Below, one piece after another: positions 1-9,017 of a DNA stretch of 64,000 bases. This stretch comes from Lachnospiraceae bacterium MD308 (GTDB lineage Bacteria; Bacillota; Clostridia; Lachnospirales; Lachnospiraceae). Made by a program: the position numbers and the translations under genes. Under the pieces are notes generated by a model, which did not search any database, was not told where the DNA came from, and was given only the letters and a program-made list of their open reading frames with translations. The stretch spans positions 1 through 64,000 of the forward strand of contig VIQU02000006.1 of the NCBI GenBank assembly GCA_010206225.2, in the 5' to 3' direction. How positions within the stretch are numbered: the stretch's first letter is position 1; every line of letters starts with the position of its first letter.

Positions 1-320
1 CATCCCACTCCATCCCACTCCTATTCCATCGGCCTCTGTATTATTGCCCAAAATCTCCAGACTTATTCCGGAGGCCAGGTGTGGGCAGCGCCCACAAAAA
101 GGCAACCATACAGGGTCTTAATAGTCATGCAAAAAAACAGAAAGAATTGTATATATTTTCCTGATATGGTTATACTATAAATACAAGGAACTCTTCGACA
201 GCAAATCGACAACAATAAAAATGTTAAACCGACAAGTAATTCTTTACATATCTAATTCATATCAGAAAGTCTTGCTTTCCATAGACACAGGATTTTTTAC
301 AGCCTCGACTTAATAAGACA

Positions 321-340
321 GGACCTCTTCCAAGAGGTCC
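321..340 (-). terminator. Hairpin at end of the histidine phosphatase gene
   Basis: A perfect 9-bp inverted repeat (GGACCTCTT / AAGAGGTCC with a 2-base loop) lies directly behind the minus-strand stop codon at 341. The T-run after it is weak, so it may be an intrinsic terminator or a 3'-end stabilising hairpin. The rest of 1-320 holds no gene I can support. It is AT-rich, with a doubled 10-mer (CATCCCACTC) at 1-20 and a short hairpin near 79-93. Confidence 0.55.
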
Positions 341-1009
341 TTATTCTTCTACATAATCCCGCCCTGCCACAAGCGCGCTTCCTTTTTTATCTTCCTCCGG
401 CACAAAGCTGTCATCGCTCCATACGGTGATCGTTACCTTATCATCACCAGATACTTCTATCATATTAAGCGCCGCATTGCCGATTGGTTTTACATTCCAC
501 ATCTCATTGATCCGTTTTCCTTCAAAATGCAACATAAGAAGTGTCAGGCAGATCATATGGGAAGTGATCAGGATCGTCTTGCCCCGGTTCTCCCTCACAA
601 TCCTCCAAAATGCCTGAATAATCCGGTCCGACACTTCCTGAAAGGTATCCCCTCCTTCGATCCGGCAGTCTTCCGGGCGGTTGCCCCACAGATATATCTG
701 TCCTGGGAAACGTTCTTCAACCTCATTCCCGTCAAGACCCTCCCACTTTCCGCAGCCAATCTCTCGAAGCTCATCATCTTTCATGACCGCAACGTCTCTG
801 TCTCCTTTTATGATCACTCCAGTTTCATAAGCGCGGAGCATAGGGCTTGAATAGATCACGTCAATCTGCGTGTCCTTCAAAGCTTCTTTCGCATATCCTG
901 CCTGACGGCGTCCCTTTTCATTGAGGGGGATATCCGCGCTCCCCAAAAACTTGCAGAGCACGTTCCACTCTGTCTCTCCGTGGCGCACCATAATTACTTT
1001 TGTATTCAT
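341..1009 (-). CDS. Histidine phosphatase family protein
   Basis: Phosphoglycerate-mutase-like phosphatase of about 222 residues. The catalytic RHGE motif is at residues 9-12, and the second family histidine lies in an SHM context near residue 151. I start at the ATG at 1009, preceded by AAGGAG; a GTG one codon earlier is possible. It follows the lipoprotein gene by about 13 bp, so the two are probably one transcript. Members of this superfamily act on sugar phosphates, phosphoglycerate, alpha-ribazole phosphate or protein phosphates, and the substrate cannot be read from sequence. No signal peptide is seen, so it should be cytoplasmic. Family assignment is firm, function open. Confidence 0.88.
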   Translation of the reverse strand: MNTKVIMVRHGETEWNVLCKFLGSADIPLNEKGRRQAGYAKEALKDTQIDVIYSSPMLRAYETGVIIKGDRDVAVMKDDELREIGCGKWEGLDGNEVEERFPGQIYLWGNRPEDCRIEGGDTFQEVSDRIIQAFWRIVRENRGKTILITSHMICLTLLMLHFEGKRINEMWNVKPIGNAALNMIEVSGDDKVTITVWSDDSFVPEEDKKGSALVAGRDYVEE

Positions 1010-1022
1010 CACTCAAATCTCC

Positions 1023-1880
1023 TTACTCTTCATCTGCTTCGTCTGCCTTCTTTGCTTTGCCTGCTCCATCTGTTTCCTCCGCTTTGCCCGCTTCGTCTGC
1101 CTTCTCCACATACCTGCACCGGTCAGTAAGCCACGACTTCACATTATCCTGTATGACCATCTGGCGCATCTCATCCTCTGAAACCGCTTTTAACAGAAGC
1201 TCAACATTTGTAAATTTATACTCTTCGGCATATTTCTCCAACGCTTTCTGAAAATCCTGTTCAGAAGGTTTCAAGCCGTATTTCTCTGCAATGACATCAG
1301 CCACAAGCTCCTGCTTTAAGGAGGCTTTTGCCGCCTCGTCAAGATCCTTATCCTCCAGCTTAATGGCCTTCATATATTCTTCATACTCCATATTTTCCTG
1401 TAAGGCATATGACTCATACAGATCAATCAGATTCTGCTTTACTTCTTTCAGGCGGTCCTTCGGATACTCCTTTACTTCACTGTTATCCATGACCGTCTCC
1501 CACACACGGGTTTCTTCTTCTTTGCGCGCCGATTCCTTTTTCGTATCGTTGATCTGTTTTTTCAACTCCGCACGATAGGCTTCCACTGTGTCCGCTGTAT
1601 CTGACATAGATTCTTTCACGATCTCATCTGTGATCTGAGTATCCTCTGGCAGCTCATTCTGCCTGATATAGCTGCTCATCATATGATTTACAACTTTATC
1701 AACATCCTCCTCTGTTGCCTCATCTGCTTCAACTTTCTCTATCTCAACTCCCTGATAATTTTCAACTGTCACATATTCATTCGATAATTTCTTCGGCCCT
1801 GTCCCCGCACAGGCCGTTGTCAAAAAAACTATCACCAGCAAAACTATCGATAAAACTATTCTTAAAGTTTTTCTTTTCAT
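1023..1880 (-). CDS. Trigger-factor-like lipoprotein (putative foldase)
   Basis: Lipoprotein of 285 residues: basic start, hydrophobic stretch 8-20 and a lipobox ending in Cys24, so it is predicted to be anchored on the outer face of the membrane. The body is helical and charged and resembles the C-terminal chaperone arm of trigger factor/SurA-like proteins; I see no clear FKBP or parvulin catalytic core. The last ~28 residues are a low-complexity run of K, A, D, E and G repeats. It probably assists folding of exported proteins. It is upstream of, and probably co-transcribed with, the phosphatase. Lipoprotein status is firm, foldase role an inference. Confidence 0.7.
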   Translation of the reverse strand: MKRKTLRIVLSIVLLVIVFLTTACAGTGPKKLSNEYVTVENYQGVEIEKVEADEATEEDVDKVVNHMMSSYIRQNELPEDTQITDEIVKESMSDTADTVEAYRAELKKQINDTKKESARKEEETRVWETVMDNSEVKEYPKDRLKEVKQNLIDLYESYALQENMEYEEYMKAIKLEDKDLDEAAKASLKQELVADVIAEKYGLKPSEQDFQKALEKYAEEYKFTNVELLLKAVSEDEMRQMVIQDNVKSWLTDRCRYVEKADEAGKAEETDGAGKAKKADEADEE

Positions 1881-1964
1881 AATACCTCGCCTCCTGATTG
1901 CCCCGGGTAATGATTATGCATTATAAGAAACTCTCAACGCTTGCTGCAATAACCACAACATAAT

Positions 1965-1998
1965 GGGGCAGCCTCCCGTCAAGCTAAGAGACTGCCCC
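1965..1998 (-). terminator. Hairpin downstream of the polyol/sugar operon
   Basis: GGGGCAG (1965-1971) pairs with CTGCCCC (1992-1998), just beyond the stop of the dehydrogenase gene at 2025. The T-run on the minus strand is poor. Its position fits the end of the long minus-strand catabolic operon. Confidence 0.5.
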
Positions 1999-2024
1999 GT
2001 ATAAAGTAAGAGCGAATTCTCTCT

Positions 2025-3071
2025 TTATACCATCTTTATAACGCCCTTAATTACCTCGTCCTTATGGTTCAGACTGTACTCAATTGCATGAATACAATCC
2101 TCGAACGGAAACTCATGGGAAACGATTTCCTTTACCGGAAGCATACCGGATGCTACCGCCGCAATTGCCTTTGGCCACAGATTCCTGTAGCGGTATACGT
2201 TATAAATAGTTCCCTCCATTGCATTCAGTGTTGCAATGTCAAGCTCAAGAATCGGCTCCGGCGATACGCCTGTCAGCGTAACTTTTCCGCCGCGCTTGAT
2301 CAGACGGCCAGCCTGCAGTGTCGTAACACGGTTTCCTGCACATTCGTATACCTGATCAACGCCGCCGCCCGGCAATGTCTTCGCAAACTCTTCAATGCTC
2401 TCTCTCTTACTGTTGAATACTCTCGTCGCGCCAAGCTCCATCGCTTTTTCCAGACGTTTGTCCATAACATCGGCAACATAGACCTCGCTGACGCCGCGCG
2501 CTTTAAGAGAGATAAGAGTGCAGAGTCCGATACATCCGCTTCCCAGTACGATAGCCGTCTCGCCAACCCTTGCATCGGAAAGCTCTGTTCCATGCATACC
2601 TACAGCCAGAGGCTCGATCATCGCGCCCTCTAATGTGCTTACATTCTCCGGAAGCTTATAGCACATAGACGCATCATGCACGCAGTATTCCGCATTTACG
2701 CCGTCTCTTTCATGAGGAATCGCAAGCATCTTAATGTTTGTACACAGATTGTAAAGTCCTTTTCTGCACTCTTCACATTCTCCGCACGGAACAGCAGGCT
2801 CGATAGATACCTTGTCGCCGATCTCAAACCCGGTTACTCCTTCTCCAATCGCAGTAACTACTCCGCCCGGCTCATGCCCAAGCGCAAGAGGTCCGTCAAG
2901 CGTCCAGTTCGCAAGCTGCCCTTCCTGATAAAAATGAAGGTCAGAACCGCAGATTCCTACATATTCAAGCTTAATCTGAAGCTCCCCTGCCGCAGGCTGT
3001 GGAATATCGCGCTCCACCCATTCTAGTTTTTGTTTCCCGGTTAATACACAAACTTTCATCTTTCCTTCCAT
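2025..3071 (-). CDS. Zinc-dependent polyol/alcohol dehydrogenase (sorbitol dehydrogenase-like)
   Basis: Medium-chain dehydrogenase of 348 residues. The catalytic zinc region CGSD is near residue 41 and GHE near 66. The structural-zinc motif of four cysteines follows at about 95-109. The Rossmann signature GSGCIG lies near 177. It resembles L-iditol/sorbitol/xylitol 2-dehydrogenases, which oxidise a polyol to a ketose with NAD(P). It is the last gene of the operon after an FGGY kinase, consistent with polyol to ketose to ketose phosphate to transketolase. The start at 3071 has an AGAGGT site; an alternative ATG lies at 3059. The natural substrate is not determined by sequence. Confidence 0.82.
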   Translation of the reverse strand: MEGKMKVCVLTGKQKLEWVERDIPQPAAGELQIKLEYVGICGSDLHFYQEGQLANWTLDGPLALGHEPGGVVTAIGEGVTGFEIGDKVSIEPAVPCGECEECRKGLYNLCTNIKMLAIPHERDGVNAEYCVHDASMCYKLPENVSTLEGAMIEPLAVGMHGTELSDARVGETAIVLGSGCIGLCTLISLKARGVSEVYVADVMDKRLEKAMELGATRVFNSKRESIEEFAKTLPGGGVDQVYECAGNRVTTLQAGRLIKRGGKVTLTGVSPEPILELDIATLNAMEGTIYNVYRYRNLWPKAIAAVASGMLPVKEIVSHEFPFEDCIHAIEYSLNHKDEVIKGVIKMV

Positions 3072-3095
3072 TTCGCATTACCTCTTTTCTAAAAT

Positions 3096-4577
3096 TTATT
3101 TTGTTAATACTCTGTGAACCGCCGAAAGCCACCCCTGATACTTGCTATCCCTAAGCTCTCTATCCATCTTCGGCTCATATTTTACTCGCTTTAATTTTTC
3201 AAATATCCTCTCGTCCCAGACGCCAAGCGCAAGACCAGCCGCGTATGCCGGACCGATCCCTGAAAGCTCTTCGGAATCCGGCACTTGTACATTCGCCTCG
3301 GCAATATCGCTCTGGAACTGCATCAGATAAGCGTTCCTTGTAGGCCCTCCGTCTACGCGAAGCTCACTGACCGTTACGCCTGCATCCTCGCTCATCGCCT
3401 TCACAATATCCGTGATCTGATATGCGATACACTCAACGCCGGCTCTCACAACTTCCGCTTTCCCGGTAGTTCTCGTCATTCCAACAATAGCAGCAGATGC
3501 ATGGCTGTCCCAGTAAGGCGCCCCAAGTCCGGAAAACGCCGGTATGAGATAAAGCGAATCATCAGATACCGCTTCTTCTGCAAGTTTTTCCGTCTCCGCC
3601 GGAGAATCAATCAGCTTCAGATCATCCTTCAGCCACGTAATAGTTGCTCCGGTATAATTGAGATTGCCTTCCAGCACATAATTCACCTTGCCGCCCATGC
3701 TCCATGCCAGCGAAGTCACTACTCCGTGTGTGCTGAGTACCGGCTTTTCTCCGATATTCATCATAATTGATGAACCTGTACCGTATGTAGATTTGATCAT
3801 ACCACTCTTAAGGCATCCCTGCCCGAACAAAGAGCCGTGAGAATCTCCCAACACTCCATGGATTGGAATCGGCTTCCGGAACAGACCTTCAAAATCTGTC
3901 TCTCCGAAATTGGAATCTGAATCCACTACTTCCGCAAGATTCGCCGGATCGATTCCAAACAACTTACAGATATCCTCATCCCATCTAAGCTCAAAGATAT
4001 TGAAAAGCTGGGTTCTTGATGCATTGGAGTAGTCTGTTTTGTAGGATCTTCCTCCGGTCAGCTTATAGACAAGCCAGCTATCCACTGTCCCGTGGCAGAT
4101 TTCTTTCTTTTCTGCCTTTTCCTTTGCACCCTCAACATTTTCCAGAATCCACGCAATCTTCGATGCGGGGAAATATGGGGACAGGTTAATGCCCGTTCGC
4201 TTACGGATATTTTCCGCCTTGCCCATTTTTCCCACGCGTTCGCAGATGTCCACAGCCCTTGCACACTGCCATACAATCGCATGTCCGAGAGGCTCTCCTG
4301 TCACTCTATCCCACGCGAGAGAGGTCTCTCTCTGGTTACTGATCCCGATACCTACGACCTTGTCTTTATCGATGCCGGACTCTTCCACCAGTCTCTTTAC
4401 AACCTCGACTGTATTCTTATATATCTCGGCTGAGTCATGAGAAACCCAGCCTTTTTCATTGATGATCTGCTTGTGTGCCTTGTCGGTACGCTTTATAAGG
4501 CTTCCGCTTTCATCAAAGAGCAGCGCCTTTGTACCCTGCGTACTCTGATCGATACTGATAATATATTTCTCCGCCAT
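3096..4577 (-). CDS. FGGY carbohydrate kinase, GlpK-like with altered substrate pocket
   Basis: FGGY kinase of 493 residues, alignable with glycerol kinase nearly end to end. Arg83-Glu84 (NQRET), Trp103 (WQC), Tyr135 (PYF) and Asp245 (GD) match the E. coli GlpK glycerol-binding residues. However, the position of Gln246 is Ser and that of Phe270 is Ser in the TYGTG segment. These changes would enlarge and polarise the pocket, and no glycerol facilitator or glycerol-3-phosphate dehydrogenase is nearby. It starts immediately after the transketolase C-subunit stop (RBS inside that gene). I infer phosphorylation of a ketose or polyol, for example a C4/C5 or branched ketose, rather than glycerol. 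Confidence 0.8.
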   Translation of the reverse strand: MAEKYIISIDQSTQGTKALLFDESGSLIKRTDKAHKQIINEKGWVSHDSAEIYKNTVEVVKRLVEESGIDKDKVVGIGISNQRETSLAWDRVTGEPLGHAIVWQCARAVDICERVGKMGKAENIRKRTGINLSPYFPASKIAWILENVEGAKEKAEKKEICHGTVDSWLVYKLTGGRSYKTDYSNASRTQLFNIFELRWDEDICKLFGIDPANLAEVVDSDSNFGETDFEGLFRKPIPIHGVLGDSHGSLFGQGCLKSGMIKSTYGTGSSIMMNIGEKPVLSTHGVVTSLAWSMGGKVNYVLEGNLNYTGATITWLKDDLKLIDSPAETEKLAEEAVSDDSLYLIPAFSGLGAPYWDSHASAAIVGMTRTTGKAEVVRAGVECIAYQITDIVKAMSEDAGVTVSELRVDGGPTRNAYLMQFQSDIAEANVQVPDSEELSGIGPAYAAGLALGVWDERIFEKLKRVKYEPKMDRELRDSKYQGWLSAVHRVLTK

Positions 4578-5507
4578 CTATCCCAACTCCAGTGCTTTCT
4601 TCGCGATACCCTCTGCGTTCATCTCATAATAATCGAACACTTCCTTAGATGTCCCGGTAATAACCGGCGCATCCGGCAGCGCGATATTAACCACCTTCTT
4701 CGGGCATTCGCTTCCTACTACCTGGCTTACCATAGAGCCTAGTCCGCCGAATGGAGCATGCTCTTCCACAGTAATAACTGCTTTTGCATTCGATGCTGCT
4801 TTTACGATTGCTTCTATATCTAATGGTTTCAGGCAGTACATATCAACAACTGTTGCGCTGATTCCTTTTTCTTTTAAAATGGCCGCCGCATCTACAGAGG
4901 GTTTTACCATCTCGCCGCACGCGATGATCGCAATATCGGTTCCTTCTGTGACAACCGTCGCCTTATCCATCTCAAACGGCACATTGCCTTCTTCGTAGAC
5001 ATCGTCAACCGCATTTCTTCCTACACGTATGTAAGCCGGCTTGTCATCCTTAAGGAGCTCTTTTATCAAAAGTTCTGTCTGAAGTCTGTCGCTTGGAAGA
5101 TAGACTCTCATATTCGGAACTGCGCACATTGCCGCAATATCCTGTGCGGAATGGTGGCTCATTCCCAGCGCGCCGTAGCTGACGCCGCCGCTGATACCGA
5201 TCAGTTTCACATTCGTATTGGAGTATGCCACATCAACCTTGCACTGCTCGTAGCTTCTTGTGGACAGGAAACATGCCGGAGACGCCGCGTACGGTTTCTT
5301 GCCGCATTTTGCAAGTCCGGCGGAGATGCTTACCAGATTCTGCTCCGCGATACCTGTCTCTACGAACTGGTCTGGAAGCTCATTCGCAAAAGGCGTAAAT
5401 GAAGCGCTGCCTCTAGAATCACTGCACAGAGCCACAACATCCTTATCCTGTTTTCCCGCCTCTATCAATACATCACAAATTACCTGTTTGTTTGCAATCT
5501 TAGCCAT
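4578..5507 (-). CDS. Transketolase, C-terminal subunit (cluster 1)
   Basis: 309-residue half transketolase containing the pyrimidine-binding (Pyr) and C-terminal domains. The TPP-contacting glutamate is in the GIAEQN segment near residue 54. It pairs with the N-subunit just upstream; the two genes overlap by 8 bp, which suggests translational coupling and equal dosage. Split transketolases are common in Clostridia and are also used in special pathways such as apulose-4-phosphate or sulfo-sugar cleavage. Here it sits between an ABC sugar importer and a kinase, so it likely splits the phosphorylated ketose produced in this operon. Confidence 0.88.
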   Translation of the reverse strand: MAKIANKQVICDVLIEAGKQDKDVVALCSDSRGSASFTPFANELPDQFVETGIAEQNLVSISAGLAKCGKKPYAASPACFLSTRSYEQCKVDVAYSNTNVKLIGISGGVSYGALGMSHHSAQDIAAMCAVPNMRVYLPSDRLQTELLIKELLKDDKPAYIRVGRNAVDDVYEEGNVPFEMDKATVVTEGTDIAIIACGEMVKPSVDAAAILKEKGISATVVDMYCLKPLDIEAIVKAASNAKAVITVEEHAPFGGLGSMVSQVVGSECPKKVVNIALPDAPVITGTSKEVFDYYEMNAEGIAKKALELG

Positions 5508-6333
5508 GAAGCGCCGCCTCCTTTCCTGCTTTCAGATCTTTTTTAATCTGCTCAAGCTCCTCCGCATTCGGTACCTTATGATGCCAGTTTGCCTTGTTCT
5601 CCATAACAGAAGAGCCTTTGCCCTTTACTGTATTGGCGATCAGCACGGTCGGCCTTCCTTTTACTTCCTTTGCCGCGTCAAATGCACCCTTCAACTGGTC
5701 GATGTCATTGCCGTCGGCTACGTCGATCACATGCCAGCCAAAGGATTTCCATCTCTCATGAAGATCGTCATGCGCCATAACATCCTCCGTATTACCGGAA
5801 ATCTGAAGACGGTTCCTGTCAACAACCGCACAGAGATTGTCAAGCTTGTAATGGCTTGCCGCCATAGCTCCCTCCCATACGGAACCTTCTGCAATCTCGC
5901 CGTCTCCCATAACGGTATATACTCTGTAATCTTTCTTGTCCATCTTACCTGCAAGAGCCATGCCTACGCTGACCGGAAGCCCGTGTCCCAATGAACCCGA
6001 ATTCATCTCGATACCCGGAAGCTTGTTATTCGGATGTCCGATGAACTTGGAACCGAATTTACTAAACTGAGCAATCACATCCTTGATGTCAAAGAATCCC
6101 TTTGCAGCCAGAACTGCATAATACGCCTCCACAGAGTGCCCCTTACTCATAATGAACTTATCCCTGTCAGGATCATCCATATTCTCAGGACTGATATTCA
6201 TCTGATCAAAGTAAATCTCTGTCAGGATCTCCATAACACTCATGTCGCCGCCGATGTGTCCGGCCTTTCCTTCGACAATCATGTCAATTACATTTTCTCT
6301 TAATTCATAAGCCAATGCTTTTAAATTTTCCAT
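5500..6333 (-). CDS. Transketolase, N-terminal subunit (cluster 1)
   Basis: 277-residue TPP-binding half of transketolase. It carries the diphosphate/Mg motif GDGE...N with the following LDNL and DRNRLQ segments around residues 143-175. The HGLP/GSLGHG region and SKGHS segment of the family are also present. Gene order is N-subunit then C-subunit, as in most split transketolases. It follows the permease gene by 31 bp. The dedicated operon context argues for a substrate-specific enzyme rather than the housekeeping pentose-phosphate enzyme. Confidence 0.88.
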   Translation of the reverse strand: MENLKALAYELRENVIDMIVEGKAGHIGGDMSVMEILTEIYFDQMNISPENMDDPDRDKFIMSKGHSVEAYYAVLAAKGFFDIKDVIAQFSKFGSKFIGHPNNKLPGIEMNSGSLGHGLPVSVGMALAGKMDKKDYRVYTVMGDGEIAEGSVWEGAMAASHYKLDNLCAVVDRNRLQISGNTEDVMAHDDLHERWKSFGWHVIDVADGNDIDQLKGAFDAAKEVKGRPTVLIANTVKGKGSSVMENKANWHHKVPNAEELEQIKKDLKAGKEAALHG

Positions 6334-6364
6334 TATCCATATCCTTTCCGCCGCTTGTCACAGC

Positions 6365-7348
6365 CTATTTTTTCTTAAACACACGTGTAACCTTATCACG
6401 CATTACCGGATTCTCCTTAATTGCATCGACAGTTACAGCAATCAGCACAACGCCGCCGGTAACAACGGTCTCCCAGTAGGAGGATACACGAAGAAGTGTG
6501 ATGGATGTCGAAACTGTCTGCTGCAGCAGACCACCGATTACAGTACCGATTACTCCGCCGATACCGCCTGTCATAGACGTACCGCCGAGTACGGAAGCCG
6601 CGATCGTCGGGTTTACCCAGTTCTCACCGATCGTCGCCTGAAAAGATGCCAGCTTACAGGCCATCATCGTACCTGCGATCGCCGCAAGAAGCCCGCTCAT
6701 AGCGTATACGATTACTTCTACTCTCTCCGTCTTGATACCAACTATCTTCGCACAGTTCCTGTTACCGCCCAGTGCGTAGATATGACGGCCGAGCTTTGTA
6801 TATTTCAGCATCATGGTAAGAATCAGGCAGATAATTGCCATAATGATCACGATCGTCGGAAGGAATCCGCCTAACACTCCATTTGCCACAAATTGTGCAC
6901 TAGCAGGCATACCTACGATCGGCGAACCCTTTGTTACGATATATACAACACCTTTGTAAATTTCCGCCGTCGCCAGCGTTACGATAAATGGCGTCAGACG
7001 TAAGTATGCGATAAACAGCCCGTTGATCATACCAAGAGCAATACCGATCAGGCACGAGACAAGGATAGAAAGCCACGGATTCACGCCCTGCTCAACCATC
7101 AGCTTTGCCGCGCACATACTCGCCACGGAACCGACTGCCGCAACCGACAGGTCGATACCCCCTGTCAGAAGAACAATTGTCTGACCAAATGCTACGATGA
7201 TGATAAATGACGCCGCTCTCGTCAATGTACTGATATTGTATGCGGTAAAGAAATTCCCGGTAAAAAGATGTACGGCAATTCCTACAAGGATTGTTACGAT
7301 CAATACCATTCCCGCAGTGGATTTTAAAAACTCTACTACTTTTTTCAT
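6365..7348 (-). CDS. Ribose-type ABC transporter permease (RbsC family)
   Basis: Polytopic membrane protein of 327 residues with 8-10 hydrophobic segments. It includes the conserved GGIDLSVAAV segment and the GTSMTGGIGG loop of the BPD_transp_2 (RbsC/AraH) family. It forms the membrane channel with the ATPase encoded 16 bp upstream and the lipoprotein-type binding protein. This family imports pentoses, tetritols, ribonucleosides and autoinducer-2-like sugars. The specificity is unknown, but downstream genes point to a ketose or polyol. Confidence 0.86.
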   Translation of the reverse strand: MKKVVEFLKSTAGMVLIVTILVGIAVHLFTGNFFTAYNISTLTRAASFIIIVAFGQTIVLLTGGIDLSVAAVGSVASMCAAKLMVEQGVNPWLSILVSCLIGIALGMINGLFIAYLRLTPFIVTLATAEIYKGVVYIVTKGSPIVGMPASAQFVANGVLGGFLPTIVIIMAIICLILTMMLKYTKLGRHIYALGGNRNCAKIVGIKTERVEVIVYAMSGLLAAIAGTMMACKLASFQATIGENWVNPTIAASVLGGTSMTGGIGGVIGTVIGGLLQQTVSTSITLLRVSSYWETVVTGGVVLIAVTVDAIKENPVMRDKVTRVFKKK

Positions 7349-7364
7349 AATTCAATTACCTCCT

Positions 7365-8852
7365 CTACTTAAATGCCATCTGAAGAACATCTTCCTCTGT
7401 GGTATATTCTACGTCGTCTATAAAGCCTTTCGTATGACCCTGATGCATAACCATGATACGGTCTCCCAGCGCCAGCACCTCTTCCATCTCCGAAGAGATA
7501 ACTACAACCGCAACTCCATTGTCCGCCAGCTCTCTGACAAGCGCATGGATCTCAGCTTTTGCATTGACATCAATACCACGGGTCGGCTCATCCATGATCA
7601 GCATCCGGATTCCCTTTGCCATCCAGCGGGCAACAATAACCTTCTGCTGGTTACCTCCTGACAGATTCTTAATAAGAGCATCCCGTCCTGCCGTCTTAAT
7701 ACGAAATCTGTTGATATACTGATCTGTGATCTCGCTTGCTTTTTTGTAATCGATCAGCCCATTCTTTTTCAGTTGGTCATAGGAAGGAAGCACCATATTC
7801 TCCATAACCGACATACCAGGAGTGATACCGTCATGCCTCCGCTCCTCTGACACATATCCCATACCAAGCTTGATCGCCACCCTCGGATCGGCAATATCCA
7901 CTTCTTTTCCTTCTATATACATCTTTCCGCCCGGCTCCGGACGTGTGATTCCAAATACACTCTTGAAGACCTCTGTACGTCCGGCTCCTACCAGTCCGGA
8001 TACCGCAAGGATCTCTCCCTTTCTTACTGTAAAGCTGACATTTTCAAACTCGCCCTCACGGGTCAGATTCTTCGCCTCAAAGAACACCTCATCCGATACC
8101 TTACGGATTACGTGCTGTGATTCCGTAACCTTTTTACCGGCCATGTTCGTGACAATCTCTTCTTTTGTGATGTCCTTGATCTCCGTTACCTTTACAAGCC
8201 GTCCATCTCTCATGATCGTAGCCCTGTCTGCCTGAGCCATAACCTCGTCCAGATGGTGCGTAATGAATATCATGGAGGTTCCCGCTTTTTTCAGTCTCTG
8301 CATAGATGCAAACAAAGAATCTGCCTCTTTATTCGTCAGCACGGCTGTCGGTTCATCAAGGATCAAAACTCTCGGCGAGTACGCCAGCGCTCTGGCAATT
8401 GACACCAACTGCTGATATGCAGCAGACAAATGTTTTACCTTCTGCGTAACATCTATTTCTACATTCAGAAGCTTTAAGAGTTCCGCCGCTTCTTTTTCTG
8501 CAGTTTTCCAACTAATCTTTACCCCGTTCACTCTCTCATTTCCAAGAAAGATATTTTCCGCGATCGATGCTTCCGGAATCAGGTTCAATTCCTGCGGCAC
8601 GATTACGATGTGATTGGATGACGCTTCCTGCGGAGACGATATCCTGATCGGCTTGCCGTCCATCAGAATCTCACCCTCATCCATAATATACTGTCCTACC
8701 AGACAATTCATAAGAGTACTTTTCCCAGCTCCGTTCTCACCCAGCAGCGCATGGATTTCCCCCGGCTTGATACTTAGATCAACCTTATCCAAAGCTCTGG
8801 TTCCCGGGAATATCTTTGTAACTCCCTTCATTTCAATTACGAATTCGCTCAA
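7365..8852 (-). CDS. Sugar ABC transporter ATP-binding protein (RbsA family)
   Basis: 495-residue double-NBD ATPase. The first domain has Walker A GENGAGKST near residue 38 and Walker B LILDEPTA near 165. The second domain has the degenerate Walker A GLVGAGRTE near 292 and a signature LSGGNQQK near 400. This is the standard carbohydrate-uptake (CUT2) architecture. It lies after the binding-protein gene, separated by a hairpin (8912-8948) that probably lowers its expression relative to the binding protein. Confidence 0.9.
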   Translation of the reverse strand: MSEFVIEMKGVTKIFPGTRALDKVDLSIKPGEIHALLGENGAGKSTLMNCLVGQYIMDEGEILMDGKPIRISSPQEASSNHIVIVPQELNLIPEASIAENIFLGNERVNGVKISWKTAEKEAAELLKLLNVEIDVTQKVKHLSAAYQQLVSIARALAYSPRVLILDEPTAVLTNKEADSLFASMQRLKKAGTSMIFITHHLDEVMAQADRATIMRDGRLVKVTEIKDITKEEIVTNMAGKKVTESQHVIRKVSDEVFFEAKNLTREGEFENVSFTVRKGEILAVSGLVGAGRTEVFKSVFGITRPEPGGKMYIEGKEVDIADPRVAIKLGMGYVSEERRHDGITPGMSVMENMVLPSYDQLKKNGLIDYKKASEITDQYINRFRIKTAGRDALIKNLSGGNQQKVIVARWMAKGIRMLIMDEPTRGIDVNAKAEIHALVRELADNGVAVVVISSEMEEVLALGDRIMVMHQGHTKGFIDDVEYTTEEDVLQMAFK

Positions 8853-8911
8853 CTTTCTTCACTTCCTCTACTTCTTTTTTCTAATACAAGTATCAAGTGC
8901 CGTTTTTAAAA

Positions 8912-8948
8912 AATCCACGTGACTATGTATCGCATAATCACGTGGATT
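8912..8948 (-). terminator. Intercistronic terminator/attenuator after the binding-protein gene
   Basis: An 11-bp inverted repeat (AATCCACGTGA / TCACGTGGATT, loop 15 nt) is followed on the minus strand by a run of T. It lies between the binding-protein stop (9018) and the ATPase start (8852). It is a typical partial terminator giving more binding protein than transporter. Confidence 0.75.
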
Positions 8949-9017
8949 CCTTATTGCTTCGTCTTTTAGTCACTTAGACAAATGATTCCACTTTAGTTTC
9001 TGTTTAGTTTTTATATA

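Noticed and set aside
1-20. Doubled 10-mer CATCCCACTC as a possible repeat array
   Set aside because: Only two copies at the window edge; no spacer-repeat structure, so not a CRISPR and not enough for a tandem-repeat call.
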